Origin: Meghimatium bilineatum
Lineage: Eukaryota > Mollusca > Gastropoda > Stylommatophora > Philomycidae
Reading direction: 5' to 3'
Assembly (NCBI GenBank): GCA_034231615.1
Contig: CM067317.1
Coordinates: 51,046,282-51,110,281, forward strand
DNA length: 64,000 nucleotides
Positions 54,222-64,000 of the stretch are shown piece by piece. Within the stretch, counting starts at the first letter, position 1; each line of letters opens with the position of its first letter. The position numbers and the translations under genes are program-made. Under the pieces are notes generated by a model, which worked only from the letters and a program-made list of their open reading frames with translations, did not search any database and was not told the DNA's origin.

Positions 54222-54855
54222 CCGGCCTGACAGAATCAATTAAACTAGATGATAATATGCTAGACAACATTTCAAATTTTGTATATTTGGGAAGCAAGAT
54301 AACAGCAGACGGGGATACCAACTCAGAAATCAAAACTCGAATCGCTCTCGTCTCCAACGCCTTTAACAAACTCTCAAACATCTGGAGATTGAAGATCACA
54401 AGTAAACACATCAAACTGCGACTATTCAATGCAATTGTGATTCCATCATTGACATGGATGTGAAAGTTGGAAATCTACCGCAATAATGGATAAGAAGTTA
54501 GTTGCCTTCGAGAATAGATGCCTCAGAAAAATCACAAATACTAATTGGAAAAACTTCAAATCAAACGACATACTAAGAGAGGAGACAAAACAAGAATACG
54601 TGATGAACATCATCAGAAAATGTCGCTGGACATACATCGGCCACGTACTTAGAATGAAGGAAGACAGAATTCCACGACAAGCCTTCATGTGGACACCAGA
54701 TGGGAAAAGAAAACAGGGAAGACTAAAAACAACACTCAGAAGAACATTTATGAATGATTTAAAATCAACAGGCATAAATGCACAAGACCTGCAATCCCTA
54801 CCAACTGACCGACAGTCATGGAGAACTATGTGCTAATCTTGGCAAAAGAGGAACT
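54222..54855 (+). mobile_element. RTE-like LINE F fragment
   Basis: Plus-strand frames read FVYLGSKITADGDTNSEIKT, then (54486-54836) AFENRCLRKITNTNWKNFKS, CRWTYIGHVLRMKEDRIPRQ, GKRKQGRLKTTLRRTF and end RQSWRTMC. One frameshift at about 54463. A GACTGATTGATG tail follows. Confidence 0.85.
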
Positions 54856-54867
54856 GACTGATTGATG

Positions 54868-55110
54868 TTCATGATGTAACATTCTTTCAAGAACGTGGTC
54901 TTCCTTGTAGATTCTCTGAACACTGCGCGATTCTGGATGAGTTGACCTGTCGCAGCCAGAGACATGTTTAAACAATTTGATATATCACTGCACCATCACC
55001 GCCTTGGATACCATCATCACATCTCCCCCTGTTGCTGTTAACTCTGCCATAAGCTATTAATCTTTCCATGTTTTTATGTCTCTTTATATGACCAAAAAAA
55101 CACAGGTTTT
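54868..55110 (-). mobile_element. LINE H 3' fragment (minus)
   Basis: AACATTCTTTCAAGAACGTG, GTCTTCCTTGTAGATTCTCT and TATGTCTCTTTATATGACC... parallel 17600-17890. Strongly decayed. Confidence 0.65.
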
Positions 55111-55230
55111 TTGTTAAGGAGCTAGCCCTCTTCGACATTTATTGATCTTAACACTTCTTGATTTGTCATTTTAGCTGTCCATGGTTTACGTAAAATTGTT
55201 CTGTAGCATCACATTTTGAAAGCAGCGATT

Positions 55231-56090
55231 ACACTGATGTTGCTTTTCCAAATAAAGTTTAGCCTTAATGTAGAAGTTAGTGTCAACTCCAACCATATCT
55301 TTAATTCTGCTTTGCATTTTCCATCACTGCATATGCTAGATCTGAGGTATTTGAAAACATTAAACTCCTTAAGTTTATATCCATTCATCATGATGTTGAC
55401 CTGTACTTCTGTGTCTTAGCTGTTAACAAAGATCTTACTATTGATTTCCATTCCTTACTTACTGGTAACTTTTTCCAACTTTGCTGTTAACTCTTGTAAT
55501 TCTTGTTCTGACCCAGCTATAAGATCAATATCATCAGCGAAGCACAAATTGCAAATAGGGCGACCCACGATCGATATAGACTTTGTATTCCTGAAGTGTC
55601 TCCTGTATAATGTGCTCTTGGTATATGTTGAAAAGTACTAGAGGCATTATACACCTTGCCGAACTCCCACTTTTGTTTTAAAGAACTCTCCAATTGTATT
55701 GTTTGATAAGATTTGAATTTTTGTAAAACGATTCAACCTTATCTATGATTGTGGTGTCAAAATTAAATTGTCTCAGTTTGTGTCACAGACCATCATGCCA
55801 AACACGGTCAAAGGCCTTTGTAATATCAATGAAATTGTGGTATAGATCACGATGGTGCTGAGTATGTTTTTCAATTAATATACTGTTAAATATTTGTTCA
55901 ACTGTGCCTCTGTTTGCTTTGAAGCCAGCTTCATTGTTGACTCCAGTAAGCCAGATAGTGGTGATTGGTAGCTGTGTGCAGTCAGCGTGTGCACCATTCA
56001 GATAAACATGTCTAGAAATGTATGCTCCAGTTCTGAGCTCACTCAATAAATCATCTAGTCCTGCATAGTCTTCTCTCAAATGATGACTTT
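55231..56090 (-). mobile_element. LINE E copy 3, RT half
   Basis: Continues copy 3 after the nested block. ACACTGATGTT stands at 54206-54216 and again at 55231-55241. On the minus strand it holds FKYLRSSICSDGKCKAELKI, the catalytic CFADDIDL region (about 55525-55550), and upstream HNFIDITKAFDRVWHDGL (55783-55840) with NNEAGFKANRGTVEQIF. Typical RTE-like RT. Confidence 0.82.
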
Positions 56091-56210
56091 ACAAAGTCTG
56101 TAGCACCCTGTGTCTATGGTATCGACATCTTGTAACAACCTCCTTATTTCTCTTCTTAAATTTGAATAAAATATATTGGACATAAGTGGTCATTGTAATA
56201 TTTTCAATAG

Positions 56211-56358
56211 GTGATCAGTTTACTTGAGCTTGTTCAGTGCTGTGGTGCACAAGATCCAGAAATGGCAGCTTTGTTCATGGACAGTTTGGCAGCCATGATG
56301 GAAACAGAAAGGCTCTCTACAAAGGTGGAGTGTTGGATTTCCAACAATATGGCAGAAG
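56211..56358 (+). CDS. FANCD2: FANCD2 exon w15
   Basis: Forty-nine codons plus G. It starts VISLLELVQCCGAQDPEMAA and ends SNNMAE; matches VTSLLQLVHSCSEQSP.A.ALYYDE and the W(V/I)...I end in vertebrates. Acceptor TTTTCAATAG, donor GTTGGT, phase 1 out. Confidence 0.95.
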
Positions 56359-56454
56359 GTTGGTAGGAAAGTTCAAAAAATATGTGTGAATTCTAGTTGT
56401 GGATAATGACAAGAATATCTAGTTTTTTGTGTCTGCTAGTGTTTACTTGTCCCA

Positions 56455-56700
56455 TCTATCCTTTTGCCTGTCTATTTATATAACTATCTATTGGTCTACC
56501 ATTTTGCCTGTCTGTCAATTTATTTAAACTGTTGTTTGTCCTTTTGCTTGTCTGTCAATCTATTAAAACTGTTTCTTCTTTTGCCTGTCTGTTTGTCATT
56601 CTATTAAAACTGTCTGTTTTTTCTTTTGCCTGTCTGCCAATTTATTTAAGATGTCCAATTTTGTTCTTCTTTTGATGTCTGTTTGTCAATTTATGTAACT
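56455..56700. repeat. Minisatellite downstream of exon w15
   Basis: About six diverged units of 38-48 bases on the theme CTTTTGCCTGTCTGTCAATT plus TATTTAAACTGT. Confidence 0.88.
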
Positions 56701-56984
56701 GTAAAATTAAATTGTCTCAGTTTATGCACCTTGCATCCAACTTTTTGGTCTGCCTCTTGTTTTTCTTCCTGGCATCATCCCCTCCATTATGGTCTTCTCT
56801 AGGCTGTCTTGGTGAGTTGGAAGACATTATTCAGAAATATGGCATGGAAATAAGCCAACATTTTTTTATTTTTTCTCACTTGAGCATATCTGAAGTTGTC
56901 TAAGCAGTTAATATTTCCATGTGAACAGGACTGTAGATACTGTAGTAAGAGTAATTGTCTTGTCCTATTCATGTGTACCTTTAG

Positions 56985-57370
56985 GAGCCATGGGAACAGA
57001 AGTCTTCTTTCTTTTGCTAACTGTAATGCTGCTGACATAATACAACCTTGGCGTTCAGTATTTCTCTGATGATATGTATCCATCTTTGTCTGGGTATTCC
57101 ACTGTTTCTCTTTTCAAATGATCTGCTATTGAAAGCTATCGAGGAAATACGATCTGGTTCGGTTCTGATCAGGTGGCCGAACCAATTGATTTTTTGAGTG
57201 TCTAATCTATGTAATTTTTGCGCGATATTGTTTTCATCATATTTATTTTAGTGTCATTGTTTATTCTATCTGCATTTGTTATCCCCAGGGCTGTTCTCTG
57301 GCATTTCATTTCACATGAGTTTTTGTTCTAGTTTCTCTGTCAGAGTCCAGATCTGACATTGGTGTTCACT
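56985..57370 (-). mobile_element. RTE-like LINE fragment (minus)
   Basis: The minus strand, over two frames, reads HQCQIWTLTEKLEQ (about 57325-57370), KINWFGHLIRTEPDRIS (about 57150-57200) and PRQRWIHIIREILN (about 57050-57095). Decayed. Confidence 0.7.
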
Positions 57371-57610
57371 GCCTGAACAAAATGGGTGGTTGGTTGCTGA
57401 TCTAGCTTTCCACGGGCTCATGCCTTTTGACCCAATTAAAACAAAAGTTGTCAGTTGCTCATTCTTTATGTTCGTGGGTGTTAAGATTTCGTGAGCAGGT
57501 ACCGTCTAATTACTTGCGCGACTGCTCACTCACATGTCAGAGGAACTATTGATCACCAGTAACATAATTGAGCATGTTAATATACACATATAATATTTTT
57601 TCTATTTTAG

Positions 57611-57782
57611 TGTTTGAGGAAAGCTTTGTAATTGATTTCGAAGAAGCTGCTCTGAGGAATAATACTGCTGTACCTATTGATGGTCTGTTTGGCTTGAACA
57701 ATGAAAATGAGAGCTCTATAGTGATTAATCTGGTACCAATGGTTGAGAAGTTGTTGGATAAATCACTTTTGCAAAATGACAA
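57611..57782 (+). CDS. FANCD2: FANCD2 exon w16
   Basis: Two bases complete G|TG, then 56 codons plus AA. It encodes VFEESFVIDFEEAALRNNTA and then PIDGLFGLNNENESSIVINL. Vertebrates have F...FVVD.......FP.. and ALYGL......IAINLLP. Acceptor TTTTCTATTTTAG, donor GTATGT. Confidence 0.94.
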
Positions 57783-58315
57783 GTATGTTATGGTATTGTA
57801 TACCATTTTCATTGTTATTTAACTAAATTTTTTGCTGTCATAGCTTTCATGACACATCTTTTCTTACCTTTGTGACATATTTTTGCATGTATGATGAGTT
57901 TTTGTGAGTGATATTTTCATTCATTCATTAGGTGCCATGCTGGCTGGCATAGGCGATCATGGCTCTCCACAGCTCTATCTCCAGTATCATGTATCAATAT
58001 CGTTGTTGTTTCCCTGCCGTGCCTGATTGTTAAACTAATATTTTCTCATGTTGTTGCCCTCTGTCTCTGTTGCCTTCAATCTTGCCTGTTGTGACTATGT
58101 TCTCCAAACCTCATTGTCTCATAACGTGGCAAAAAATGAAGATTGTCTTTTTTCTTATATTAATCTACATTTCGCATTTGACTCTTTCAACACCTCCACA
58201 TTAGTTTTCCTGACAGTTCATGGTATTCTGAGCATTCTTTGTGGAACCACATCTCTATTGCCTCTAATTTCCCACTTTCCTGTTTGATTATTGTCAAAGA
58301 CTCACATCCATATGT
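57783..58315. other. Intron sequence, nothing certain
   Basis: AGGTGCCATGCTGGCTGGCA-type sequence at about 57931 and Ser/Phe-rich shadows may be part of old LINE 3' sequence. I cannot assign it. Confidence 0.3.
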
Positions 58316-58319
58316 TAGT

Positions 58320-59870
58320 CTATCTATATCTATATGCTGTAACCCTTGTTTGCCTTGTGATGTCAAGGGTAGAAGAGTTCTCTGTAGATGGCTGTAGATG
58401 TGTGCTGTTTGTAAGCTTGTTCCTGTAGCTTCTTTGATTTCTTTGGTCCATATTTTACATGATCTGCCTCTGGCTTTATAGTTGTGATGTCTATGTGTCA
58501 TGGCCATCTGTGGCATGCTGTTACTGGTTTTGTTTTGATTATCTGTCTGATGTTATCGTTTCTAATTCTATCTCTTAATGACACTCAGAGTGTTCTTCAT
58601 AGACATGTCATTCATGCTGTCACTATTTTTCTTTCGTCTTGTGCTGTCATTACCCAGGTTTGTGCATAGCACTGGTAGCGCAGTGATGGGATAATAATAG
58701 TATTGTATAATGCAACTTTAGTATCTATGTTTACATTTTTGTTCTTAAAAATACGTGTCATCTGTTATCAAATCCTTCTAGGATCTGGTATGTTTTGTTG
58801 CATCTATTTTGTATCTCTTTACTGTTTTTCCCTTATCTCGATATAATGCTTCCTAAGTAATTGAACTCCTTTACCTGATTACGGTGTTTATTATCAATGG
58901 AGATAGTGATATTTCTTTCTTTCTTGCTATTGCCATTATTTTGGTATTTTCAATATTAATCGTCATGTTGAATTTTTGGCATGTTGTGTGGAGTCTGTTC
59001 ATATTTTTATTTCATTTTGTCTTCTGATGTCGCTATTAGTACTTGGTTGTCTGCAAAGAGTAGTTCGTTCAATTTGTCGTTCATGTTATCTTCTTCGTAC
59101 TTGTTAGTTTACAGATGTGGTCGATATATGTTATAAAAAGTAGAGGGGATACTTTACTGTTGTACCATATGTTATTATAGAAGTTATATCTCTTCCTGCA
59201 GAACTCTCTTCCTCACCTCTAATGACAAGGTCATATTACACAATATATTTTTCATTTTTCTGAATGTTGTATTTTCCTAACCTATTTTGCTTCTTATTTC
59301 TGTTGAACTGCTTCCATCTGCTATAATTGTTGTAAAATATGTGAATTGTTTTACCTGTTTTATTACTATATCATTCACTTTGATATTGCAAGTTGTGTTA
59401 TTTTGTTTCTTTGAAATAACCATTACTTCTGTTTTCGTGATATTTAGGATGAGACTTTTCTCATTACTGTCTGTGACTACTACTTTAATTAATTCTTGGA
59501 GGTCTTGCTCATTTTTAGCAATCAGTAAAGTGTCATCCGCGTATCTCAAATTATTTATGTTATATCCTCCCACTTATATTCCTGGGATATCAACTATTGC
59601 AAGCATTATATTTTCATTGTATAAAGAGAACGGGTCTGGTGAAAGTACACAACCCTGTCTAACTCCTTGATTTATTTGTTGAAAAGGGCCAAATTGACTT
59701 CCTAATTTTTTTGCTACTGTTTGTTGTCAATACATGTTCTAGATGATTCTTAAAACCTTACTTTTGAAGTTCAAATTCTCTAGCATGTGTATAACTTCAT
59801 TATGTTTAACTTTATCAAATGCTTTCGTGTAGTCTATAAAACAGAGGTACATGAGTGATATTTTAGGAAA
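58320..59870 (-). mobile_element. LINE I, copy 2, longer relic
   Basis: RTE-like relic. Palm NNLRYADDTLLIAKNEQDLQ (59277-59573 frame), VKQFTYFTTIIADGSSSTEI, and at about 59660-59860 an upstream ...DYTKAF-type segment. The C-terminus at 58320-58670 matches copy 1 (19195-19670), including PQMAMTH, and there is a TCTATCTATA tail at about 58317. Confidence 0.85.
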
Positions 59871-59954
59871 ACAATAAAATTATCCACTAAAATTAACCAC
59901 ATTAAATAAAAATGTATTTAGCAAGCTTTTATCAAAAAGGTTTCATTTCTATAT

Positions 59955-60154
59955 ATTTGAATGATTTTGTCTATCTGAAAATCTAACCTTGTCGCATTCC
60001 CATTTTTTGAGATAGGTTTCCACTCAACTTCTGGACCTGCAGAACTGTCTCATATTAATGAATGACCATCATTATTTGAAATATAGTCCAATTCTGTATT
60101 GGATTCTGAGTCAGTTTTACTGCTATTGCTTGCTAAAAAGTTTGAGTAAGTCAT
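59955..60154 (-). pseudogene. Acidic ORF relic related to 3785-3994
   Basis: Starts MTYSNFLASNSSKTDSESNT at 60154, with a stop after SLI, then EVEWKPISKNGNATRLDFQ. Its upstream half aligns with 3785-3994. Presumably the same DNA-transposon family. Confidence 0.45.
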
Positions 60155-60184
60155 TTTGGACCTGAATATCATCAGCTTGACTTC

Positions 60185-60372
60185 AGTTCAGACTTAAGTC
60201 CATGACTTACCATACATGTTGTAAGAGGCAACTTAGACGATTTAGCATGTTTAGGCCAAAATATGTGGATATCGTACTCATGCAATAAAAAAAAACACGA
60301 CTCATTCCATTCTCTAGACTATTTCCTACTAACTGCAAGAAGTTGAGAAGGGAATGAATGCAGAAGAAGAAA
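60185..60372 (+). repeat. Repeat Q, copy 7
   Basis: CATACATGTTGTAAGAGGCA, ATTCCATTCTCTAGACTATT and GAATGAATGCAGAAGAAGAA. Confidence 0.65.
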
Positions 60373-60580
60373 TTATGTTTGATACCAAATTCCTGCTCTT
60401 TAAAACCACATTCTCTTGTATGGCCAAGTCATCAGATGAAACTTTGTCTGATACCAAATTCCAGCTCTCTTAAAATCATATTCTCATGTATGGCCAAGTC
60501 ATCATCAGAAGAAGCCATGTTTTGGATACCAAATTCCTACTCTCTTAAGATCAAATTCTCATTTATGGCCAAGTCGTGAT
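60373..60580. repeat. Three-unit tandem repeat, about 68 bp each
   Basis: Units contain TTGATACCAAATTCCTGCTC, a TCTTAAAA.C.CATTCTC stretch and TATGGCCAAGTCATCA. The frame stays open through all three (60358-60579), but nothing else suggests coding. Confidence 0.9.
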
Positions 60581-60849
60581 GATGTAAAAAAAAACATCCC
60601 AGAAATCTTAGTATGAGGACTGTTCACTAAGATCAGAGCCAAATCTTTTCTTGAAACTAATAAATAGCACAGTGGTATTAACCTAATGAAGGTGAGAATC
60701 ACATGCCAATGTATGTATCAAACATGAAGTTGGTAACTTCACCCATGAACCGATTTACTCAGCTGGATGTGGGTACTTACTACTCTGAGTTTGGACAAAA
60801 AATTCAGAATCTTTACCTTACCTAATGTGTAAATGCTGTAATACTGTAT

Positions 60850-61165
60850 GATAAATAGAAAGGTCTGAGCACCTTATTTATGTAAAACACAATCTAATAT
60901 AAGCTTTGCTTTCGATAAGCTTTGCAATGAACGCACAGACTATTGGATATGGGTATGAACAAATACAAATAACAATGTACAAGACAGTTTCAACTTTTCA
61001 ATCCTAATGTCTATTTCTCGAAAATACAAGACAAACAATAAATAAACTGGAAAAACATTAGCATACCCAATAGTTTGGCTGTGTGTTAAATGTAAAGCTG
61101 ATCGAACTTGTGTTTTACATAAGTACTATTGTTATACAGTTTTACAGCAGTCCCACTTATTGTCG
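60850..61165. repeat. Hairpin (MITE-like) repeat, copy 2
   Basis: Left arm blocks AAGCTTTGCAATGAACGCAC and AGACTATTGGATATGGG pair imperfectly with CCCAATAGTTTGGCTGTGTG and TGTAAAGCTGAT on the right. The right flank GTTTTACATAAGTACTATTG matches 39021-39040. A longer relative of 38930-39039. Confidence 0.65.
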
Positions 61166-61288
61166 AAACCTTATTGGATTGTGAATGAGTTTTCTGAATG
61201 TGAGATGTAAATTCTAACCAGTTTTCAGTTGTTTTTTTGTTAGTTATAACAGACTCACAATTAGCTTTCGTCTTTTTGTTCATTACAG

Positions 61289-61559
61289 AAATTTAAAAAA
61301 CAGCTTACTGTGCCTAGCCCCTTTGTTCCACCTTGTCACTGTCTGTGAGCTTAGGCAGTCAGACAATAATCTGGAAAGTATTGATGCTCTTCTAGGTTGT
61401 CCTGTGTTAATGATTAAACCTTCTGTGTATGCCAAAATTGAGTCATTGAGTTCTCAGGAGAAGGATCTTGTGTGTTCTAGTCTGTTCTTCTGCATCAACT
61501 GGTTCAGAGAAGTGATAAATAGCTTTGCTACAATGACGGACCCAGAAATGAAAGCTAAG
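61289..61559 (+). CDS. FANCD2: FANCD2 exon w17
   Basis: The first base completes AA|A, then 90 codons. Contains SLLCLAPLFHLVTVCELRQS, NLESIDALLGCPVLMIKPSV and NWFREVINSFATMTDPEMKA. Vertebrates have LCLAPYFRLLRLC, NLEEIDGLL.CP, NWFREIVNAF and SPEMKGK. Acceptor TTTTTGTTCATTACAG, donor GTATGC, phase 0 out. The longest exon placed here. Confidence 0.97.
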
Positions 61560-61677
61560 GTATGCAACTTTTCTTGTTAATTATTGATATGACTTCTCCC
61601 TTTTTTAAAACCCTAAAAATAATGTTAATGTTTTTTCCTACCAAGGGCCATTTGCATTTCTATAACATCATTTGCAG

Positions 61678-61990
61678 GTATACAATCATCATCAAGTGTC
61701 ATCTCAGCATTGAAGGTGAACCATACAATGTTATCAACTTAAAAATGAGACTACAATATTTAATGAACTCATCTGTTGTGATGGCGGAAACTGTTTCAGT
61801 TTGGTGAGGTGTTTGATCCTAGCATTGATGATCCTGGTATTGATATTTCTACTACAGCTGCTTTGTTCAGATTTTCTTCAGTCGGTCTTGAGTGTAGTCA
61901 ACTCCTTACATATATCTGATGTATATAGAGTCCGATCACGCACATCATCAAGAAAGCGTTCACAAAATGTGGCAAGAGTAATTTCTTAGG
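61678..61990 (+). CDS. Candidate continuation of FANCD2 (unresolved)
   Basis: A good acceptor (CATCATTTGCAG, ends 61677) is followed by VINLKMRLQYLMN (about 61729-61767). A second acceptor (CTGTTTCAG, ends 61799) is followed by FGEVFDPSIDDPGID and a stop. A third frame runs to a basic RSRTSSRKRSQNV stretch. Each recalls a part of the segment after exon w17 (VL..L..I.EL, then ..FD...D, then basic). No single exon in the required phase 0 joins to w17. Either short exons, a sequence error or chance. Confidence 0.25.
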
Positions 61991-62318
61991 TCATGAAATT
62001 GTATTTCTTAGTCTTATTTCAAGGTAATGATAATTGGTAAACACTGCAGCTAAACTGTATTTCGACATATGACATTGGAAAAGGGTAAGGAAGTTTTGCT
62101 AATCACTAGAAATACACATGATAACACAATAATCAATGTTTCAACCAAAAGGCCTTTATCAAGAACACAACATAACACGACGGGTGAAGGCAGAAAATGT
62201 TTGATTTTAATTTTTTATATGCTTTTTTATGTGTTGTCAATTTTATGCTGGGTTTGTTTCATATCTATCCTTGGTAGATTTTACTCTTCTGGTCTTTATC
62301 CTTTTTTTGACTCTGTTA
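61991..62318. other. Intergenic/intron sequence, nothing certain
   Basis: AATGTTTCAACCAAAAGGCC and TTATCAAGAACAC at about 62126-62166 resemble a motif common at repeat ends. Nothing firmer. Confidence 0.3.
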
Positions 62319-64000
62319 TGTTATTTCTTCTTCTTCTTTCGTTCACTTGAAAAATGTCTATATCTGTAATTCTGTCTCCTTAATAAAACTCACTGTCTTT
62401 TGTAGTTCATACAGTGGTCCATAGAGCTTTGATTCCAGTGTTGTTTCCTCTGGCCAATATGTCTGCCTGAGCGTTTCATGCTCAGAACACTCTTGAAGTA
62501 TATGTTTGGCACTCTGTGCTGCCTGTCCACGTGTACACATGACCGTATTGCCAATCTTGAACTTTGTATACATGTGGCTGCGGAGTCGGTTGTGTCCTGT
62601 TCTGAGGCGTAGAATTATAACTTGTTCTGATCTGTTCAAAATGTGATAGTCATCTTGTGTTGGTGTTTGTGGCTTTCTTATTGACTTGATCATCTGTTTT
62701 TTTCCTGATGGTAGGTGATTGGTACATCTGGTTGGTCTTCGGCAGCACCTTCCTTAGCCAGTTGGTCTGCTTTTTCATTTCCTGGTATTCCACAGTGAGA
62801 GGGTATCCACTGAATGGTTACCCTATACTGGTAAGACAATTCATTAAGTAGTTTTTGCAAGTGTTTTAGTTTTCCAGACTGGAGAGCTTGAAGCACTGAC
62901 CTTGCATCTGTCAGGAATACCACAGGCTGTTGGCCAGAGTTGGAGTTCAGCAGTTTTTCAGTTGCCACACTAATTGCCTGGATTTCTGCATCATAATTAT
63001 TGCAGAATTTCCCTGTCGGTGTTCTGATTGTATCTCTAGGCTTGTGTGGATATTCTATATATACACCTGCACTTCCATTCCTCACTGCATTCTGTGCTGA
63101 CCCATCTGTGTATACTCTGACCCACATATCTTGTGGATATTCCTCATCCAGGAAACTGAGGGCGACTGTCCTTCGCTGCACACTGTTCTGTTCATCCTCG
63201 CTTAGTATTCCTTTCACATGGGTCTGAATGTATATTGGCATTCCATGCCTTTCACTCCAAGGGGTTTGTTCTGGTACAGACCTTAAAGGCTGTCAACTTC
63301 AGGCATGTCTGTAAGTTGTCTACGGATTCGTTTAGCTTGGTGGATAAAGCTGCTTCATTTCAGTCGCCACATTGCTAGATTTTGGAATCTTTCCTTCATT
63401 GGATGACTTGGCATACACTGAAACTTTTCTGCTTGAATTAGTACTTTTGTGTCTCTGCGTTCGCCAAGTGTTTGAATTCTTCCCATTTTCTGCATCTCTA
63501 CTATGGGTGTTGATTTCATTGCTCCCAACATTATCCGAAGTGCCTGATTTTGCACTTTATCTAGATCTTGTAATGTGGTGTTTGATGCAGGACACCACGC
63601 AGCTGAACCATATTCCAGATGTGGTCTTATGCCTTGCTGGTAAACTTTGCGGAGTATATTCCCACTGGCTCCCCATGTGGTTCCACTTAGTTTTCTCAGG
63701 ATAGCGAACTTCCTCCTGGCTTTTGTTGTTGCTTTGTTTATGTGTTGTTTCCATGTCATCTTATTATCAACAGTAACTACGAGGTATGTGGGTTGTTTAT
63801 CTTCTTTCAAGAGCTCTCCATCTATCTTGATTTGACGGGCTTTTTGTTTTGATGAGAGGGTAAAGAGTGTAGTTCTGCACTTATCTGTGTTAATGCTGAC
63901 ACACCATCTATTTGCCCATAAGGTTAGGGCATCGATGGCTCTTTGTATTTGTTTTTTAGTGGCCACTGACACATGTTCTTCCGTGCACCAAATCACCAGG
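62319..64000 (-). mobile_element. LINE A copy 2, cut by the window edge
   Basis: Almost identical to copy 1 from its GAA-type tail (TTCTTCTTCTTTC, about 62326-62338) to the start of the palm at the window end. Damage differs from copy 1: two extra bases near 62700, one missing base near 63283, a TGA at about 63356 in place of AGG, and Cys to Arg in the C-terminal CTCG motif (CTRG). It is intact at the T-run where copy 1 is shifted. Confidence 0.95.

Larger units (their letters stand above)
4466..61559 (+). other. FANCD2: FANCD2 gene, internal exons 'w1-w17' (window numbering)
   Basis: FANCD2 is the nuclear HEAT-repeat partner of FANCI. The pair clamps onto DNA at interstrand crosslinks and is locked there by monoubiquitination from the FANCL E3 complex. 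Seventeen exons on this strand translate, in order and without gaps, into a protein colinear with vertebrate FANCD2 from the segment before KLPE..., through the DGK, NTELT and RNKIR segments, to the NWFRE segment. Summed length is 1,962 bases, exactly 654 codons. Split codons match at every phase-1 or phase-2 junction. All donors are GT and all acceptors AG. Introns range from 372 bases (w7-w8) to about 7 kb. The first and last parts of the protein (the family is about 1,400-1,450 residues) are not found here. Identification rests on recalled family sequence. Confidence 0.93.

Noticed and set aside
1-64000. CRISPR arrays, bacterial operons, phage or plasmid functions
   Set aside because: The window has spliced exons, LINEs and tRNA-SINEs and is clearly animal nuclear DNA. 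The tandem repeats have no regular unique spacers.

Overview
The window is eukaryotic, AT-rich animal DNA. It carries about 57 kb of one host gene, the metazoan Fanconi anaemia gene FANCD2, on the + strand. Seventeen exons can be placed from 4466 to 61559. They total 1,962 coding bases (654 codons), every junction is in phase, and every intron starts with GT and ends with AG. Both ends of the protein lie outside the window or were not resolved. Exon content matches the HEAT-repeat solenoid of FANCD2 and includes the lysine in the RNKIR context that corresponds to the monoubiquitinated lysine of vertebrate FANCD2. The set of LINEs, tRNA-SINEs, Merlin and pogo relics suggests an invertebrate (arthropod or lophotrochozoan). 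The sequence alone does not let me choose between them.

Most of the rest is intron filled with transposable elements. 0-4.4 kb: a recent 1,506-bp tandem duplication carrying a long hairpin. 5-10.5 kb: a three-level nest of LINEs (D split by E, E split by C) with a target-site duplication, then a LINE tail encoding a C2H2 finger. 10.8-13.3 kb: a 313-bp inverted-repeat element with an 8-bp target duplication, and old RNase H LINE relics with a short LINE inserted. 14.7-17.9 kb: an unclassified repeat, a decayed Merlin transposase and LINE ends. 18-24 kb: a perfect 22-bp palindrome, a satellite split by a LINE, and a nearly intact EN-RT-RNase H LINE (family A). 27-39 kb: a pogo/CENP-B-type fragment, short LINEs and two young copies of LINE C. 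40-54 kb: repeats and a cluster of tRNA-derived SINEs, three of one family with clear target duplications. 54-60 kb: decayed LINEs around exons 15 and 16. 60-64 kb: tandem repeats, a hairpin element, exon 17 and a second family A LINE cut by the window edge.

The long LINE copies with the best-preserved frames (A, its second copy, C2, C3) all run antisense to FANCD2. The older fragments lie in both directions. Four LINE families here end their open reading frame at or inside the terminal tail, leaving essentially no 3' UTR. No RNA gene, CRISPR array or complete second host gene was recognised.
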